DNA of 64,000 bases from Deinococcus soli (ex Cha et al. 2016). Its GTDB lineage: Bacteria; Deinococcota; Deinococci; Deinococcales; Deinococcaceae. Of this stretch, positions 13,803 to 24,845 are shown piece by piece. The translations under genes were made by a program, and so were the position numbers. The notes beneath the pieces were generated by a model. That model was not told where the DNA came from, did no database searches, and worked only from the letters and a program-made list of their open reading frames with translations. Position 1 is the first letter of the stretch; each line of letters starts with the position of its first letter. The stretch spans positions 2,580,501 to 2,644,500 of the forward strand of contig NZ_CP011389.1 in assembly GCF_001007995.1 (NCBI RefSeq), written 5' to 3'.

Positions 13803-14239
13803 GGGCGCGCCTCGAAGTCCGGCTCGGCGGCACTCGTGTCCTGACCCTCCGGCAGGGGGGGCACCGGGCGGGGCCTGCCGTGCTCATTGAGCGCCACGAA
13901 CACGAAAAAGCCCGTCGTGGCCAGTTCCTGATCCCCGGTCGGCATGTGCTCGCGGTACACGTCCACGCGGATGGTCATGCTCGTGCGGCCCACCCGCACC
14001 ACCTGCGCGTCCAGCGCCACGGCGTCCCCCACCCGGATCGGCACGTGGAAATCCACGCCGTCCATGCGGGCCGTCACGACGTTCCCCCCGGCGTGCCGCA
14101 CCGCCGCGATGCTCGCCGCCTTGTCCATCAGGGACAGCACCCACCCGCCGAACGCGGTCCCGTGGTAGTTCGTGTCCTTCGGGAACACCAGTTCCAGCAT
14201 GCGCGCCCGGCTGCGCGGCGCCTTCATCGTCTCGTCCAT
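13799..14239 (-). CDS. Acyl-CoA thioesterase (hotdog fold, YciA/BACH-like)
   Basis: A single hotdog domain of 146 aa that hydrolyses acyl-CoA thioesters. The [16 protein letters not shown] motif (residues 24-39) carries the conserved Asn and Asp, and the strand [13 protein letters not shown] is typical of the family. The C-terminal tail is Pro/Glu-rich. GGAGG precedes the ATG by about 4 nt. A minus-strand TACACT just upstream (about 14290) is a candidate -10. It heads a two-gene unit with the histidine phosphatase (4-nt overlap). Confidence 0.88.
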   Translation of the reverse strand: MDETMKAPRSRARMLELVFPKDTNYHGTAFGGWVLSLMDKAASIAAVRHAGGNVVTARMDGVDFHVPIRVGDAVALDAQVVRVGRTSMTIRVDVYREHMPTGDQELATTGFFVFVALNEHGRPRPVPPLPEGQDTSAAEPDFEARP

Positions 14240-14354
14240 GTGTCCTCCCCGCGCCGCCCGTAGGCCGGGGGCACGTCAACCTTGACAGTGTACAGGGCGC
14301 CCCCAGAAACGGCGCCGGGCGTGCCTGCACCGGGAACAGGCTGCGCACGGCATG

Positions 14355-14383
14355 AAAAAAGGAGCCCCCGTGCGGGGACTCCC
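14355..14383 (-). terminator. Cold-shock gene terminator
   Basis: On the minus strand GGAGTCCCCGCACGGGGGCTCC forms a GC-rich hairpin directly followed by TTTTTT, 18 nt after the cold-shock stop. Confidence 0.85.
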
Positions 14384-14400
14384 TTCAGACCCGGAGGGTC

Positions 14401-14655
14401 TTACCAGCGGTCGTTGCGGCGGCCGCCGAAGTCGCTCACAGGAGCGGCCTTCGTCACGACGATGTTCTTGGCCTGGGGGCCCTTACCACGCTGGCCGTCT
14501 TCGATGTCGAATTCGACTTCGTCGCCTTCGTTCAGCTTCTTGAAGCCGCTGCCCTGGATCGCGCTGAAGTGCGCGAAGATGTCGGGGCTGCCCTCGGACT
14601 GAATGAAACCGAAGCCTTTTTCCGCGTTAAACCATTTCACGATGCCTACTGCCAT
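14401..14655 (-). CDS. Cold-shock domain protein (CspA family)
   Basis: An 84-aa single cold-shock domain that binds single-stranded RNA/DNA. RNP1 (KGFGFI, 13-18) and RNP2 (DIFAHF, 25-30) are intact, as are the start [10 protein letters not shown] and the GPQAKNI strand. The C-terminal 13 residues ([11 protein letters not shown]) form a short Arg/Gly tail beyond the usual 67-70 aa. AAGGAG lies about 7 nt before the ATG. The 5' leader is long (about 85 nt from the -10-derived start) and contains a hairpin, which could serve temperature control. Confidence 0.95.
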   Translation of the reverse strand: MAVGIVKWFNAEKGFGFIQSEGSPDIFAHFSAIQGSGFKKLNEGDEVEFDIEDGQRGKGPQAKNIVVTKAAPVSDFGGRRNDRW

Positions 14656-14688
14656 ACTCCACTCCTTGTCTTCGCAACACGCAAAACA

Positions 14689-14754
14689 CGCACGAGCTCT
14701 TGCCTCGTGCGCGGATCAATCATGCGTACTTGGAAAACTACAGGTCACAGTATA
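14689..14754 (-). promoter_or_regulatory. Cold-shock gene promoter (-10) and leader hairpin
   Basis: TATACT on the minus strand (14754-14749) is a good -10; no clear -35 was found. Within the resulting leader, CGCACGAG (14689-14696) pairs with CTCGTGCG (14704-14711) across a 7-nt loop, an 8-bp perfect hairpin about 35 nt before the start codon. Confidence 0.5.
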
Positions 14755-14801
14755 CACGATCACGCCTGCACGTGTGTCACCCCCCCTGCCGTGACCTCCA
14801 G

Positions 14802-15080
14802 TCACGGGTCACGGTCGGCCCGCGCCGCCTCCCCCGGTACGGCCGACCGGCGGGGTTCGCTCCGGACATCGTTCAGGCACAGTCGGCCCATCAGTTCACC
14901 CAGGTGCGCCGCCGACACCGGCAGGACCACCCGGCCCTTGAGGTACAGCGCACTGTCACTCTGCACGTCCTGACGCACCACGTCCCGCAGGTACACGGTG
15001 TACGTACGGCCCTCCCGCGTGAAGCGCACGCGGTCCATGGTCCCCGGAACCCAGGTGAAACTCAGATTGGCTGCCGTCAT
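14802..15080 (-). CDS. Uncharacterised 92-aa protein
   Basis: A small soluble protein with no family I can name. Residues 5-60 read like a compact beta-barrel or beta-sheet domain (LSFTWVPGTMDRVRF, TYTVYLRDVV), and the C-terminal 30 residues are Arg/Ser-rich. The start is well supported by AAGGAG with a 7-nt spacer. It lies between the cold-shock gene and a DUF4403 gene on the same strand, with no overlap. Confidence 0.65.
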   Translation of the reverse strand: MTAANLSFTWVPGTMDRVRFTREGRTYTVYLRDVVRQDVQSDSALYLKGRVVLPVSAAHLGELMGRLCLNDVRSEPRRSAVPGEAARADRDP

Positions 15081-15164
15081 GTGACACTCCTTGCTGGCCG
15101 CCGAAGCTCACCAGGGTTCCAGTGTGCGCCCTGAGCGCCCCGCCCGCACACCCAGACCCGACGC

Positions 15165-16586
15165 TCAGCGGACAGCGCGGCCCACGTCCACGCTGGCGTC
15201 CAGGGTCCCCAGCGCCTCGCCGGTCACGACCAGGGCGTCCGGCGTGACACGCACGTCCGTGACCTTCAGGGCGCGCAGCGTGCCGCCCAGGGTCACGCCG
15301 GGCGCCGGTGAGAACGGAAGCCGACCCTGAACCTGCGCCCGCACCGCGTCCAGGCGCGGCCGCAGGTCGAAACGGGCCGCCTGCGTCACGTAGGCCTGCG
15401 CGCGCGCGTCCGCCAGCCACGCCAGCACCCGCCCGGTCAGGCCCGCGCGGCGCGTCGTGACCGTCACGTTCCGCAGCGTCAGCACCTGCCCCGCCGCGTC
15501 CAGGGTGGGCGTGCCGCGCACGTCCGTCGTGGCGCTGAGCCGCAGGCCCAGCGGCCCGCTGATCTGAAGCTGCACGGCGGCGTTCAGCTGCGCCCCCTGT
15601 GGTGTCAGTGTCACGCCCGTGACCCGCAGCGTCGGCGAGGTCGGCACCGGAAGCGTCAGCGTGCGCCGCGCCGCCTCGCGCGTGGCGGCCGCCGACAGCT
15701 CCGGGTAGGGGAGACGCACCGGCACGCTGAGGTTCACGTCCGGGGTGAGCGTGTCGCTGCGGCGCAGGGCCGGGAGCGGCAGCGCCGCCTGCGTGGGCGC
15801 GCGGCCCAGCCCGGCGTCCAGGCGCAGCTGCGCGCCCAGCGTCACCTTCAGGGCGTCCGGCGTGAACCGGAACGGCGACACGCTCAGGTTCAGCGGCGTC
15901 ACCCGCGCGTACGCGGCGTCCGGGGTGGGCAGCGCCCACGGCTGCTGCGCCCGCGCCCACAGGGTCCCCGCCCGCTCGCGCAGCCGCGCCTGTTCCCGCA
16001 CGGCCGCGCGCACCTGCGCCGCCAGGGCGTCCAGCTGTGCCCGCACCTGCGCGTCCACCAGCGACTGCACGCTGACCCGCACGCCCTGCGCCAGCTCCAC
16101 ACTCAGCGGGTCGGTCCACGCGTAATCGCCGCGCACGGTCACGTCCGCCTCCCAGTCCGGCGTTATGGTCGGCACCACCGTCAGCGCCACGGTCGCCTCC
16201 CCCCCGAAATCCCGCGCCAGGAACGCCCCCACCCCGCCCGGCTCGGCGCGGAACGCCGCGCGGATCGGCACGCTGACCCGCAACCCCGAACCGTCCGGCA
16301 GCGCCTGCACCTGCACGTGCCCCGCCCGCGTCACCGTCCCCGACAGCGACACCCGCAGCAAGCCCCCCAGGAACGACCGGTCCTCGTTCACCCGCGCGAA
16401 CTCCAGCGGCACCCGCGCATTCGCCGCGCCCTGCACCCCCGAGAGCGGCACCGACACCGGCACCGTGACCACCGAGGGAGCGGAAGCGGCCAGTGCAGCA
16501 GGAGCAGACATGAGAGCAGTCAACACCACCGGCGTGAGACCACGCATCAGGCGAACGGAGGAGCGGAGCACAGCAGAGGCGGGCAT
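15165..16586 (-). CDS. DUF4403 family protein, exported
   Basis: The 473-aa product matches DUF4403, a family of periplasmic or envelope proteins of unknown role related to tubular lipid-binding-like repeats. A signal peptide is visible (MRGLTPVVLTALMSAPAALAAS, about residues 15-35), followed by the family opening VTVPVSVPLSGVQGAANARVP. Long amphipathic beta strands run through the rest. The start at 16586 is chosen because TAGCGT lies 7 nt upstream (leaderless); MRGL further in is an alternative. Confidence 0.8.
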   Translation of the reverse strand: MPASAVLRSSVRLMRGLTPVVLTALMSAPAALAASAPSVVTVPVSVPLSGVQGAANARVPLEFARVNEDRSFLGGLLRVSLSGTVTRAGHVQVQALPDGSGLRVSVPIRAAFRAEPGGVGAFLARDFGGEATVALTVVPTITPDWEADVTVRGDYAWTDPLSVELAQGVRVSVQSLVDAQVRAQLDALAAQVRAAVREQARLRERAGTLWARAQQPWALPTPDAAYARVTPLNLSVSPFRFTPDALKVTLGAQLRLDAGLGRAPTQAALPLPALRRSDTLTPDVNLSVPVRLPYPELSAAATREAARRTLTLPVPTSPTLRVTGVTLTPQGAQLNAAVQLQISGPLGLRLSATTDVRGTPTLDAAGQVLTLRNVTVTTRRAGLTGRVLAWLADARAQAYVTQAARFDLRPRLDAVRAQVQGRLPFSPAPGVTLGGTLRALKVTDVRVTPDALVVTGEALGTLDASVDVGRAVR

Positions 16587-16696
16587 TCCCCAGACGCTAC
16601 CCGGCCCGCATGAGGCCATACCCCGTGGATTAACCAAGCGTGACTACTCTCACGGTGCAGCGCCGGAGCCTGACCTGGGCGCGCAGAGGAGCCCCC

Positions 16697-17533
16697 ATGA
16701 ACGAGCCGATCCGCCCATACCCCGCCGACGACCACGACCACCACGACGACCTGAACAACCTGGGCCTGCAGGCCGACACGAACATGCTCGCGCGCAGCGT
16801 CCTCGACCGCCGCCACGTCCTGGGCCTGGGCCTGCTCGGCATCGGGCTGCTGGCCAGCAGCCGCGTCAGCGCCGCTACCGGCACCAGCGCCGCCTGCACC
16901 CCCATTCCCAGCGAGACGGCCGGGCCGTACCCTGCCGACGGGTCGGTCGCCAGCGGCCAGAGCCTGAACGTCCTGACCCGCAGCGGCGTCGTCCGCCGCG
17001 ACCTGCGCGGCAGCCTCGGCACCGGCAACGTGGCGCCCGGCGTGCCCCTGACCCTCACGCTGAAACTCGTGAACACGAATGGCAGCTGCGCGCCCCTGCG
17101 CGGGTACGCCGTGTACGCCTGGCACTGCACCGCCGACGGCAACTACAGCATGTACAGCGCCCCCATCGTCGGCGAGGACTACCTGCGCGGCGTGCAGGTC
17201 AGCGACGCGGGCGGCAACGTCACCTTCCAGACTGTCGTGCCCGGCTGCTACCCCGGCCGCTGGCCCCACATCCACTTCGAGGTGTACCCCACCCTCGCCA
17301 GCGCCACGAACGCCCGCAACCGGATCCAGACGTCACAGCTGGCCCTCCCGCGGGCCATGTGCCAGCAGACGTACACCCAGGCCGCGTACGGCAGCAGCGC
17401 CCGCTTCCTCTCGCAGACCAGCCTGAGCCGCGACAACATCTTCAGCGACGGGTATGCCGCCCAGCTGCCCACGGTGACCGGGAACGCCACCAAGGGCTAC
17501 TCGGCCACCCTGACCGTCGGCCTCGCCCGCTGA
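16697..17533 (+). CDS. Tat-exported intradiol dioxygenase-like protein
   Basis: This 278-aa protein belongs to the intradiol ring-cleavage dioxygenase superfamily, whose members use Fe(III) to cleave catechols. Ligand candidates are Tyr150 (GNYS), Tyr185 ([10 protein letters not shown]) and His191/His193 (HIH). The N-terminus has a His/Asp-rich lead, then [16 protein letters not shown] (about 37-52), a twin-arginine-type signal ending near RVSAA, so the enzyme is likely exported folded. GAGGAG with a 5-nt spacer supports the ATG. The usual N-terminal helical dimerisation region of catechol dioxygenases is absent, as in secreted homologues. The substrate is unknown. Confidence 0.82.
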   Translation: MNEPIRPYPADDHDHHDDLNNLGLQADTNMLARSVLDRRHVLGLGLLGIGLLASSRVSAATGTSAACTPIPSETAGPYPADGSVASGQSLNVLTRSGVVRRDLRGSLGTGNVAPGVPLTLTLKLVNTNGSCAPLRGYAVYAWHCTADGNYSMYSAPIVGEDYLRGVQVSDAGGNVTFQTVVPGCYPGRWPHIHFEVYPTLASATNARNRIQTSQLALPRAMCQQTYTQAAYGSSARFLSQTSLSRDNIFSDGYAAQLPTVTGNATKGYSATLTVGLAR

Positions 17534-17561
17534 CCACCGAAGGGCCCGTACCCTGAAGGGC

Positions 17562-17987
17562 ATGTGGGCCCAGCACACCCTGACCCTTCCCGCGCGGCGG
17601 CGCGGCTTCCACCTCATCACCCGCGAGATCGTCGGGGCCGTCCCGGAACTGGGGCGGACCCGTGCCGGACTGCTGCACGTCTTCATTCAGCACACCAGCG
17701 CCAGCCTCACCCTGAACGAGAACGCCAGCCCCGACGTCCGCGCCGACTTCGAGACGTACTTCACCCACGCCGTGCCCGACGGCTGGGCGCCCTTCACGCA
17801 CACGCTGGAAGGAGAGGACGACATGGCCGCGCACATCAAGGCCAGCCTCCTGGGCCCCAGCCTGACCCTGCCCGTCCAGCAGGGCCGCCTCGCGCTGGGC
17901 ACGTGGCAGGGCGTGTACCTCTGCGAACACCGTGACCACGGCGGCCCAAGACGCCTGATCCTCACGCTGAACGGCGAGCCGATCTGA
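17562..17987 (+). CDS. YjbQ/UPF0047 family protein
   Basis: A 141-aa single-domain protein of the YjbQ family; some members have weak thiamine-phosphate synthase activity, and the main role is unclear. Signatures are all present: [11 protein letters not shown] (about 44-54), [13 protein letters not shown] (about 86-98) and [16 protein letters not shown] (about 112-127), giving the conserved His/Glu cluster. TACCCT ends 7 nt before the ATG (leaderless). A strong intrinsic terminator follows at 18051-18077. Confidence 0.9.
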   Translation: MWAQHTLTLPARRRGFHLITREIVGAVPELGRTRAGLLHVFIQHTSASLTLNENASPDVRADFETYFTHAVPDGWAPFTHTLEGEDDMAAHIKASLLGPSLTLPVQQGRLALGTWQGVYLCEHRDHGGPRRLILTLNGEPI

Positions 17988-18050
17988 CGGGCGGTCCACC
18001 CACAGTAAACAAGTCCTGCCGGATGGGCTGACATTTCCCGTACACTGAGG

Positions 18051-18077
18051 CACGGTGCTGCGCGCCGTGTTTTTTTT
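18051..18077 (+). terminator. Intrinsic terminator between yjbQ-like gene and purA
   Basis: CACGG (18051-18055) pairs with CCGTG (18065-18069), extended inward by three further pairs (one G-U) around a TGC loop. Eight T residues follow at 18070-18077. It ends the upstream transcript, or acts in the purA leader; a TACACT at 18041-18046 just before it complicates the reading. Confidence 0.75.
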
Positions 18078-18134
18078 GCCGGGCTTCAGGCCGGGCGGAA
18101 GGGGCAAGTCTGTGCGCGTGGCCGGAGGGCTGAG

Positions 18135-19352
<1,218 letters not shown>

Positions 19353-19370
19353 CGGCAGCGCGTTCGGGGC

Positions 19371-19402
19371 GGGAGAGGTTCCCTGACTGGGGGACTTCTC
19401 CC
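19371..19402 (+). terminator. Long hairpin after purA
   Basis: GGGAGAGGTTCCC (19371-19383) pairs with GGGGACTTCTCCC (19390-19402) over 13 bp including wobble pairs. No T-tract follows, so termination strength is uncertain. Confidence 0.5.
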
Positions 19403-19420
19403 GCTTCGCCTGCAAGGCAT

Positions 19421-19454
19421 TTGACAGTTGACGGGCCGCGCGGGGGCCTACACT
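19421..19454 (+). promoter_or_regulatory. Candidate folE promoter
   Basis: TTGACA (19421) and TTGACG (19428) precede TACACT (19449-19454). The spacers are 22 and 15 nt respectively, neither ideal, so which -35 is used is unclear. The implied leader is about 45 nt. Confidence 0.45.
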
Positions 19455-19504
19455 CCGCGCATTCATGTTCGCGCCGCTGAGTGCGGGGTGAGAAGGAGAG
19501 GGTC

Positions 19505-20116
<612 letters not shown>

Positions 20117-20300
20117 GCGGGCTACCTGGGCGCGCCGGGGTGCAGGCAGGGAGGACCGGGACCGATGGGCACGGTCCCCTGCTGCTGAACTCCCTGGGCT
20201 GCTGAACCACAGGTGGCGCCGCGCGGGGGCGGGTCGTTCAGGACCGCGGCGCGTGAGAGGCATGTAAGGCGCCGGGGCATACGCTGGGACCCGTGCCGAG

Positions 20301-22985
20301 GTGGACGTGCTGCTGAACCTGTGTCTGCTCCTCACCGCTGCCTTCGCGCTGAGCCTGTCGTACCGCGAGTGGCCGGTGCGGCGCGCGCCTCTGGCCCACT
20401 GGGGGCGGGTGGCGTTCGCGGCGCTGACGGCGCTGCTGCTCGTGTGGTACAGCGCCCCCGTGGGAGACCTGAAGGTCGACCTGCGGTACGTGCCGGTGGC
20501 GCTTGTCACGCTGCGCTACGGGATCGGGCCGGGGGCTCTGGTGGCGCTGGGCCCGGTGGTGTGGCGCCTGCTGGACTCCGAGACGGGCGGCGCAGTCGCG
20601 CTGGCGAACGCCCTGAGCGTCCTGCTGCTGGGCAGCGTGCTGCGCGCGCGGCTGAACCTCAAGCAGCTGCGCGTATCACAGTGGCCGACGCTGCTCATTC
20701 CCTACCTGGGCGTGGGAGTGGCCGTGTTTGTGGTGCCGGGCGCGCAGCTGCTTGCGCCGTGGCTGTACCTCGGTATGCTGGCCCTGCACGGCGTGGCGAC
20801 CCTGGCGGTCCTGGGGGTGCTCAGCGCGCGCCTGCAACTGCTGCGCCTGACCTTCGAGGCGCGCCAGCAGTCCCGGCAGGACGACCTGACTGGTCTGGGC
20901 AACCGGCAGGCGTTCGACGAGCAGCTGGCGCGGCTGCCGGTCGGGGAGCAGCTGGTCCTGCTGGACGTCGACCAGTTCCGCCGCCTGAACGAGGAGCACG
21001 GGACAGCCGTGGGCGACCGGGCGCTGCGCTACATCGCGCAGGTGCTGCGCGACGAGGTCGGCGAGGACGCCTACCGCCTGAGCGGTGAGGAGTTCGCGCT
21101 GCTGCTGGACCTGGGCAGCGAGACCGCCGCCCGCGCGGTCGTGGAGCGCGTGCAGGCCCGACTGGCTGATTCCGGCGAGGTGCCCTGGGCGAACCTGAGC
21201 GTCTCGGCTGGGCTCGCGACGCGCCTGCCCCGCGAGCAGCCGGGCGAACTGCGCCACCGCGCGGACGAGGCGCTGTACCTCGCCAAGGCGAACGGCCGCA
21301 ACCGGCTGGTGCTCAGCCCGAACGTGCCGCGTCCCACGCTGGCCCCCGACACCCCGGCGGACATCCGGCCGCGCCATTCCCTGTGGCAGGCGCAGCGGGC
21401 CACCGTGACCCTGCTCACGCAGCGCCGACCCCTGACCGACACCGACTGGCTGGAGGTTCTGCGCGGCGCAGTGGATACCCTGGACGGCGTGGAGGCCGCC
21501 AGCCTGAACATCCGTGAGGGCAACCGCTTCCGGATGTGCGCGGTGGTGGCGTACGACCCGGACCTCCTGGGCCTGGAGTTTACGGAGGCCGCGCAACTGC
21601 GCTGGTACGGCGGCCCGGCCGAGGACTGGCAGCGCGGTAAGCCGCGCGTGGCCACCATGAGCGACATGCAGCGCGCCTGGCTGGACGAGGAGAGCGTGGT
21701 GCACGCGCCAGACAGTGAACGGCTTGCCCGCGCCGGGCACCGCGAGCGGCTGCGCACGAACCTGTGCGTGCCGGTCGTGCTGGACGGCGAGGTGGTCGCG
21801 CACCTGAACCTCGATTCCCTGTCAAAGGAGGACGCCTTCCCGGCGGGCGTGATGCAGGACGCGCAGCTCTTCGCGCAGCAGATCGCGGCGCTGCTGCAAC
21901 TCCAGGACCGCTGGCGGGAACTCGAACAGCTGTCACACCTGCACGCGCACCTGAGCCGCGCGGATGACGAGCAACTGGCCGCGCACCTCGCGGAGACGGC
22001 GCACGACCTGCTGCGCACCACGTACACGCTGCTCATGCGCTACGACCCCTACGCGGACACCCTCATCCCGGCGGCCGAGGCAGGGCTGGGCGTGAACCCA
22101 CTGGAGGCGCCGCCCACCCTGGCGCGCGGCGAGGGTATGGCGTGGCGCGCGCTGTCGGCAGGGCAGGTGATCCGCGTGGACGACATCCTCACGGCGCGCG
22201 GCGCGTTCCGCCCGCAGGTCAGTCACCCGGAGCGGCGGGCCCTGATGGTCGTGCCGCTCCTGTCACGCACAGGCGACCCGCTGGGCGCGCTGTGCCTGCT
22301 GCGGGACCTGTCCCGGCCCTTTCGCACGCCGGACGAGGCGCTGGCGCAGATGCTCGCCATTGTGGGGGCGCGCGTCATGGAGGGCCGCGCGCACGTCACG
22401 GATCTGGAGGTCACGCTGGACGCCGCCCTGACCATGCTGGGCGTCGCGCTTGAGGCGCGGGACTTCGAGACGCAGGGCCACACGCAGCGCGTGCAGGACC
22501 TCGCGCGGCGCATGGGCGAGGCGCTGCAACTGGGCGGCCCGCAGCTGACGGCCCTGCGGCGCGGCGCGGCCCTGCACGACATCGGGAAGCTGTGCATCCC
22601 GGACGCCGTGCTGCTCAAGCCCGGCATGCTCAGCGCCGAGGAACGCGCGGTGGTCGAGCAGCACGCGCCACTGGGCGCCGCCCTGGTGGCCCGCATTCCG
22701 TTCCTGGAGCCCGAGGCGCAGCAGGTGGTCCGCTCGCACCATGAACGCTGGGACGGCAGCGGGTATCCGGACGGTCTGGCGGGCACCCAGACGCCGCTGC
22801 TGGCGCGCCTGTTTGCGCTGTGCGACGTGTACGACGCGCTGATCAGTGAGCGGCCGTACAAGCGCGCCATGAGCCACGAGGCGGCGCTGGCGGTCCTGCG
22901 TGACGGGCGCGGCACGCAGTTCGATCCGGATCTGCTGGACCTGTTCTGCCAGGTGGTCGCGCCCCGGCCCGGCGTGGAGTCCTGA
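20301..22985 (+). CDS. Membrane GGDEF-GAF-HD-GYP cyclic-di-GMP signalling protein
   Basis: This 894-aa protein combines both c-di-GMP activities. About residues 1-185 form 6-7 membrane helices. A GGDEF domain (about 190-345) follows; its signature reads SGEEF (261-265), with Ser for the first Gly. One or two GAF-like regions (about 375-535 and 545-690) sense unknown ligands. The C-terminal HD-GYP phosphodiesterase (about 705-880) is intact: HDIGK (His759-Asp760) and HHERWDGSGYP (His813 onward). It may hydrolyse c-di-GMP; synthesis is uncertain given the variant motif. The GTG start is the best available but weakly supported; TACGCT lies about 15 nt upstream. Confidence 0.88.
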   Translation: MDVLLNLCLLLTAAFALSLSYREWPVRRAPLAHWGRVAFAALTALLLVWYSAPVGDLKVDLRYVPVALVTLRYGIGPGALVALGPVVWRLLDSETGGAVALANALSVLLLGSVLRARLNLKQLRVSQWPTLLIPYLGVGVAVFVVPGAQLLAPWLYLGMLALHGVATLAVLGVLSARLQLLRLTFEARQQSRQDDLTGLGNRQAFDEQLARLPVGEQLVLLDVDQFRRLNEEHGTAVGDRALRYIAQVLRDEVGEDAYRLSGEEFALLLDLGSETAARAVVERVQARLADSGEVPWANLSVSAGLATRLPREQPGELRHRADEALYLAKANGRNRLVLSPNVPRPTLAPDTPADIRPRHSLWQAQRATVTLLTQRRPLTDTDWLEVLRGAVDTLDGVEAASLNIREGNRFRMCAVVAYDPDLLGLEFTEAAQLRWYGGPAEDWQRGKPRVATMSDMQRAWLDEESVVHAPDSERLARAGHRERLRTNLCVPVVLDGEVVAHLNLDSLSKEDAFPAGVMQDAQLFAQQIAALLQLQDRWRELEQLSHLHAHLSRADDEQLAAHLAETAHDLLRTTYTLLMRYDPYADTLIPAAEAGLGVNPLEAPPTLARGEGMAWRALSAGQVIRVDDILTARGAFRPQVSHPERRALMVVPLLSRTGDPLGALCLLRDLSRPFRTPDEALAQMLAIVGARVMEGRAHVTDLEVTLDAALTMLGVALEARDFETQGHTQRVQDLARRMGEALQLGGPQLTALRRGAALHDIGKLCIPDAVLLKPGMLSAEERAVVEQHAPLGAALVARIPFLEPEAQQVVRSHHERWDGSGYPDGLAGTQTPLLARLFALCDVYDALISERPYKRAMSHEAALAVLRDGRGTQFDPDLLDLFCQVVAPRPGVES

Positions 22986-22993
22986 CCGCAGAA

Positions 22994-23030
22994 TTCAAAG
23001 GTATTGAGGGTATCTCTCAGTACTGTTGAA
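22994..23030. repeat. Hairpin repeat with GAGGGTATC core, copy 1
   Basis: TTCAA (22994-22998) and TTGAA (23026-23030) bracket an imperfect palindrome with the core GAGGGTATC (23006-23014), just after the GGDEF-HD-GYP stop. A second copy is at 25358-25388, also just after a plus-strand gene. It may act as a terminator. Confidence 0.5.
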
Positions 23031-23167
23031 TCGAGCAGAGCGGGCACTGAGAGAGACAGCGGTCGGCAATGGCGTTGAAGGGCGTGGTGTTGGCCCTTCA
23101 GCGGAACTGAAAACCGCTGTGACTGCGAAGGGCCCGGCGGCGCGCGTCGCCCGGGGTCCTCTCGCGG

Positions 23168-23590
23168 TCAGGCCTTCCGGTGAAGTGTCTGCTCCAGCGC
23201 CTGCCAGGGCAGCAGCGCGCACTTGCGCCGCGCGTGCAGGCGGCTGACGCCCGCCAGGGCCAGCAGGTCGCCCAGGTCGGGCGTGCCCTCGGCGTCACCC
23301 ATGACCATCGCGCGGAACTGCCCGGTCAGCGCCTGCGCTTCGGGCAGCGTCTTTCCGGTCAGGGCGACGGTCATCAGGCTGGCGCTGCTCTGACTGATCG
23401 CGCAACCCTTCCCGCTGAAGGTCAGGCCCGTGATCCGGCCGCCCTGCACATCGGCCCAAACGGTCACCTGATCCCCGCAGCCCGGGTTGTCCAGCGTGAT
23501 CCCCTCCACGCCTTCGAGTGGGCCAGTGTGGCGCGGGCGGCGCTGGTGGTCGGCGATGATCTGCTTGGCGACCGTCTCGGGCAGCTGCAC
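23168..23590 (-). CDS. sufU: Fe-S cluster assembly scaffold / sulfur acceptor SufU
   Basis: This 140-aa NifU-N-like protein has the SufU metal site: Cys38 and Asp40 (NPGCGD), Cys63 (GKGCAIS) and Cys124 (RRKCALLPW). SufU takes sulfur from the cysteine desulfurase SufS for the SufBCD system. The 18-20-residue insertion between the second and third Cys that marks SufU versus IscU is present. The GTG start lies 4 nt after the M20 amidohydrolase stop, so the two share an mRNA. No other suf gene is in the window. Confidence 0.9.
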   Translation of the reverse strand: MQLPETVAKQIIADHQRRPRHTGPLEGVEGITLDNPGCGDQVTVWADVQGGRITGLTFSGKGCAISQSSASLMTVALTGKTLPEAQALTGQFRAMVMGDAEGTPDLGDLLALAGVSRLHARRKCALLPWQALEQTLHRKA

Positions 23591-23594
23591 GGTC

Positions 23595-24773
23595 TTACTC
23601 CGGGCGGGCGAGGCGCAGCGCGGCCGCGCGCAGCATCTCCACGCCGGTCTCCAGGCTGGTCTCGTCGATGGTGAAGCGCGGGTGGTGGTGCGGCCAGCGG
23701 CTGTCAGCCTCGTCGCTGCCTGAGCCGACGTTGAAGTACGCGCCCGGGGCTTTTTCCAGGTACGCGCTGAAATCCTCGCCGCCCATGGTGGGACGCGCGT
23801 CCCGGAAGCGCTCTGCGCCCACCACGTCCAGCGCGATGTCCTTCAGCTGCGCCGCCACCCAGTCGGTGTTGATCAGCGGTCGGTACCCGAACTCGTAGCG
23901 CAGGTCGTACGTCGCGCCGTGCGCGTCGCAGATGCCCCGGACCACCCGTTCGATCAGCTGCGGGGCCCGTTCGCGCAGCGCCGGATCGAAGGTGCGGACC
24001 GTGCCCATCAGCTCGGCCGTGTCGGGAATGACGTTGTGGGTGGTGCCGCTCGTGAACTTCGTGACGCTGACCACCAGCGCGTCCTGCGCGGCGACCATAC
24101 GGCTCACGACATGTTGGAGGTTCGTCACGACCTGCGCGCCCACCGCGATGGGATCCACCGTCTCCTCGGGATGCGCGCCGTGCCCACCCTTGCCACGAAT
24201 CGTGAGTTCCAGCATGTCCGGCGCGGCCATGAACGCCCCGGGTTTCACGGCGACCACACCGGCAGGCAGCTGGCTGTTCAGGTGCAGGCCCGTCACGACG
24301 TCCACGCCGTCCATCAGCGGGGTGTTCATGACCAGTTCCTCGGCGCCGCCCGGGCCGATCTCCTCGGCATGCTGGAAGATCATGCGGACCTCGCCCGGCA
24401 CGTGAGCCGCGTCCCCGGACAGCAGCTGCGCCACACCCAGCAGGATCGCCGTGTGCCCGTCGTGCCCGCAGGCGTGCATCACGCCGGGGGTTCTGGAGGC
24501 GAACTCGAAGGTGTTCTCCTCGTGGATGGGCAGCGCGTCGATGTCGGCCCGCAGCAGCACGGTGCGGCCCGGCAGGTCACCCTTCAGGATGGCCAGCACG
24601 CTGGTCGCCGTGGGACGCGACACGCTCAGGCCCGGCATCTTCCGCAGTTCGGCCTCGATGTACGCGGCCGTCCCGTGCTCCTCGAAGCCCACCTCGGGGT
24701 TCATGTGCAGGTGCCTGCGCCACGCCACGAGCTGCTCGCGAAGTCCTTCCACCCGGTCCTGAGTTGCGGTCAT
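23595..24773 (-). CDS. M20 family metallo-amidohydrolase (hippurate/N-acyl amino acid hydrolase type)
   Basis: This 392-aa member of peptidase family M20, subfamily D, would deacylate N-acyl amino acids or related compounds using two metal ions. Ligands are visible: Cys102 and His104 (HACGHDGHT), Glu137/138 ([10 protein letters not shown]), the dimerisation-domain [16 protein letters not shown], and a terminal His in the HHHP stretch. RADIDALPI is the family signature. TAGGCT sits 5 nt before the ATG (leaderless). It is first in a pair with sufU. The exact substrate is unknown. Confidence 0.92.
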   Translation of the reverse strand: MTATQDRVEGLREQLVAWRRHLHMNPEVGFEEHGTAAYIEAELRKMPGLSVSRPTATSVLAILKGDLPGRTVLLRADIDALPIHEENTFEFASRTPGVMHACGHDGHTAILLGVAQLLSGDAAHVPGEVRMIFQHAEEIGPGGAEELVMNTPLMDGVDVVTGLHLNSQLPAGVVAVKPGAFMAAPDMLELTIRGKGGHGAHPEETVDPIAVGAQVVTNLQHVVSRMVAAQDALVVSVTKFTSGTTHNVIPDTAELMGTVRTFDPALRERAPQLIERVVRGICDAHGATYDLRYEFGYRPLINTDWVAAQLKDIALDVVGAERFRDARPTMGGEDFSAYLEKAPGAYFNVGSGSDEADSRWPHHHPRFTIDETSLETGVEMLRAAALRLARPE

Positions 24774-24845
24774 GCCCCAGCCTAGCGCCTGACGCGCCGG
24801 GGCGTCTGCCCGTCGCCCCCCCATTCCGCCAGCGTGGACATGCCC

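Noticed and set aside
13296..13844. Plus-strand frame opposite the histidine phosphatase
   Set aside because: Antisense shadow of a gene with clear RHG and FTHG motifs.
23026..23247. 73-codon plus-strand frame between the HD-GYP gene and sufU
   Set aside because: It runs into sufU antisense, has no ribosome-binding site or -10 near the start, and its composition is GC-driven.
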